Origin: Oscillospiraceae bacterium
GTDB lineage: Bacteria > Bacillota > Clostridia > Oscillospirales > Oscillospiraceae
DNA length: 46,888 nucleotides
Direction: 5' to 3'
NCBI GenBank assembly: GCA_017538965.1
Contig: JAFYHU010000035.1
Span: 1-46,888 of the forward strand
The notes under the pieces: model-generated
Database searches by the model: none
Told to the model about the DNA's origin: nothing
What the model saw: the letters and a program-made list of their open reading frames with translations, nothing else
Shown here: positions 46,754 through 46,888 of the stretch, in pieces
How positions within the stretch are numbered: the first letter of the stretch is position 1
How the letters are laid out: the number at the start of each line of letters is the position of its first letter
Program-made: the position numbers and the translations under genes

Positions 46754-46888
46754 TTACAGCAGCTTTGCGACGTCCTTCGCCTTCAGCACCCGGCCCATGG
46801 AAACCACCTTGTTGTCGATCATCAGCGCGGGTGTGCTCATGATGCCGTATTCCACGATCTTGGCCATGTCGGTGATGTATTCGATCTC
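46754..46888 (-). CDS. Thioredoxin-like small redox-active disulfide protein, 3' part
   Basis: The last 44 codons of a gene that continues beyond the window. The end reads EIEYITDMAKIVEYGIMSTP, ALMIDNKVVSMGRVLKAKDV, AKLL: the cis-Pro motif STPALMI and C-terminal helix of the 75-80-residue thioredoxin-like family (redox-active disulfide protein 2 type). The CxxC active site would lie in the missing N-terminal part. Function: small thiol-disulfide exchange protein; partner unknown. Confidence 0.85.
   Translation of the reverse strand, partial: EIEYITDMAKIVEYGIMSTPALMIDNKVVSMGRVLKAKDVAKLL

Overview
The window looks like chromosome of an anaerobic, moderately high-GC member of the Bacillota (class Clostridia), probably gut-associated. 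The grounds are strong AGGAGG-type ribosome sites, TTGACA/TATAAT promoters, a B. subtilis-like OhrR, duplicated Feo ferrous-iron loci, FeoB-associated Cys-rich peptides, a tungstate importer, an EpsC-type serine acetyltransferase and a clostridial-style group II intron. The genus cannot be named from the sequence alone.

Layout. 1-4.2 kb: a flavodoxin, an AraC regulator, and a divergent operon of small ORFs, MATE exporter, acetyltransferase and VOC protein. 4.2-7.1 kb: a peroxide/redox operon (ohrR, Cys-type glutathione peroxidase, radical SAM protein, HEAT-repeat protein) ending at a bidirectional terminator. 7.2-29.8 kb: 25 protein genes in a row on the minus strand. Read in transcription order they are feoA-feoA-feoB-Cys-rich peptide; a terminator with a group II intron directly behind it; a long metabolic array (four alpha/beta hydrolases, three methyltransferases, three proteins of the L-2-amino-thiazoline-4-carboxylate (ATC) hydrolase family, four membrane proteins, a heavy-metal-binding peptide, an FMN-binding lipoprotein, a ketopantoate-reductase-like dehydrogenase); then Cys-rich peptide-feoA-feoB-ABC-ABC. 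A divergent DtxR-family regulator at 29.9 kb probably controls the first feo locus through GGTTAG/CTAACC half-sites.

30.4-35.5 kb: decayed methyltransferase remnants, a second AraC regulator, and a divergent MFS-truncated GNAT-amidohydrolase-HD operon. 35.6-40 kb: one 1445-residue PAS/GGDEF/EAL protein. 40.3-41.3 kb: a frameshifted nitrilase-family gene and a MOSC-like fragment. 41.3-43.7 kb: a cysteine locus made of a Cys-containing leader peptide with terminator, a metY-like remnant, cysK and cysE. 43.8-46.2 kb: a tungstate-type ABC importer whose binding protein appears circularly permuted. The window ends in a small unknown gene and the 3' part of a thioredoxin-like gene.

The main candidate for an undescribed system is the metabolic array between the two Feo loci. 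Its hydrolases, methyltransferases, ATC-hydrolase-family proteins, NAD(P)-dependent dehydrogenase and metal-binding peptide, next to an ABC pair of the kind used for siderophore import or export, suggest production or processing of a small metal-related metabolite. That is an inference from context; no product can be read from sequence. Duplicated modules and several gene remnants show that the locus has been expanding and decaying.
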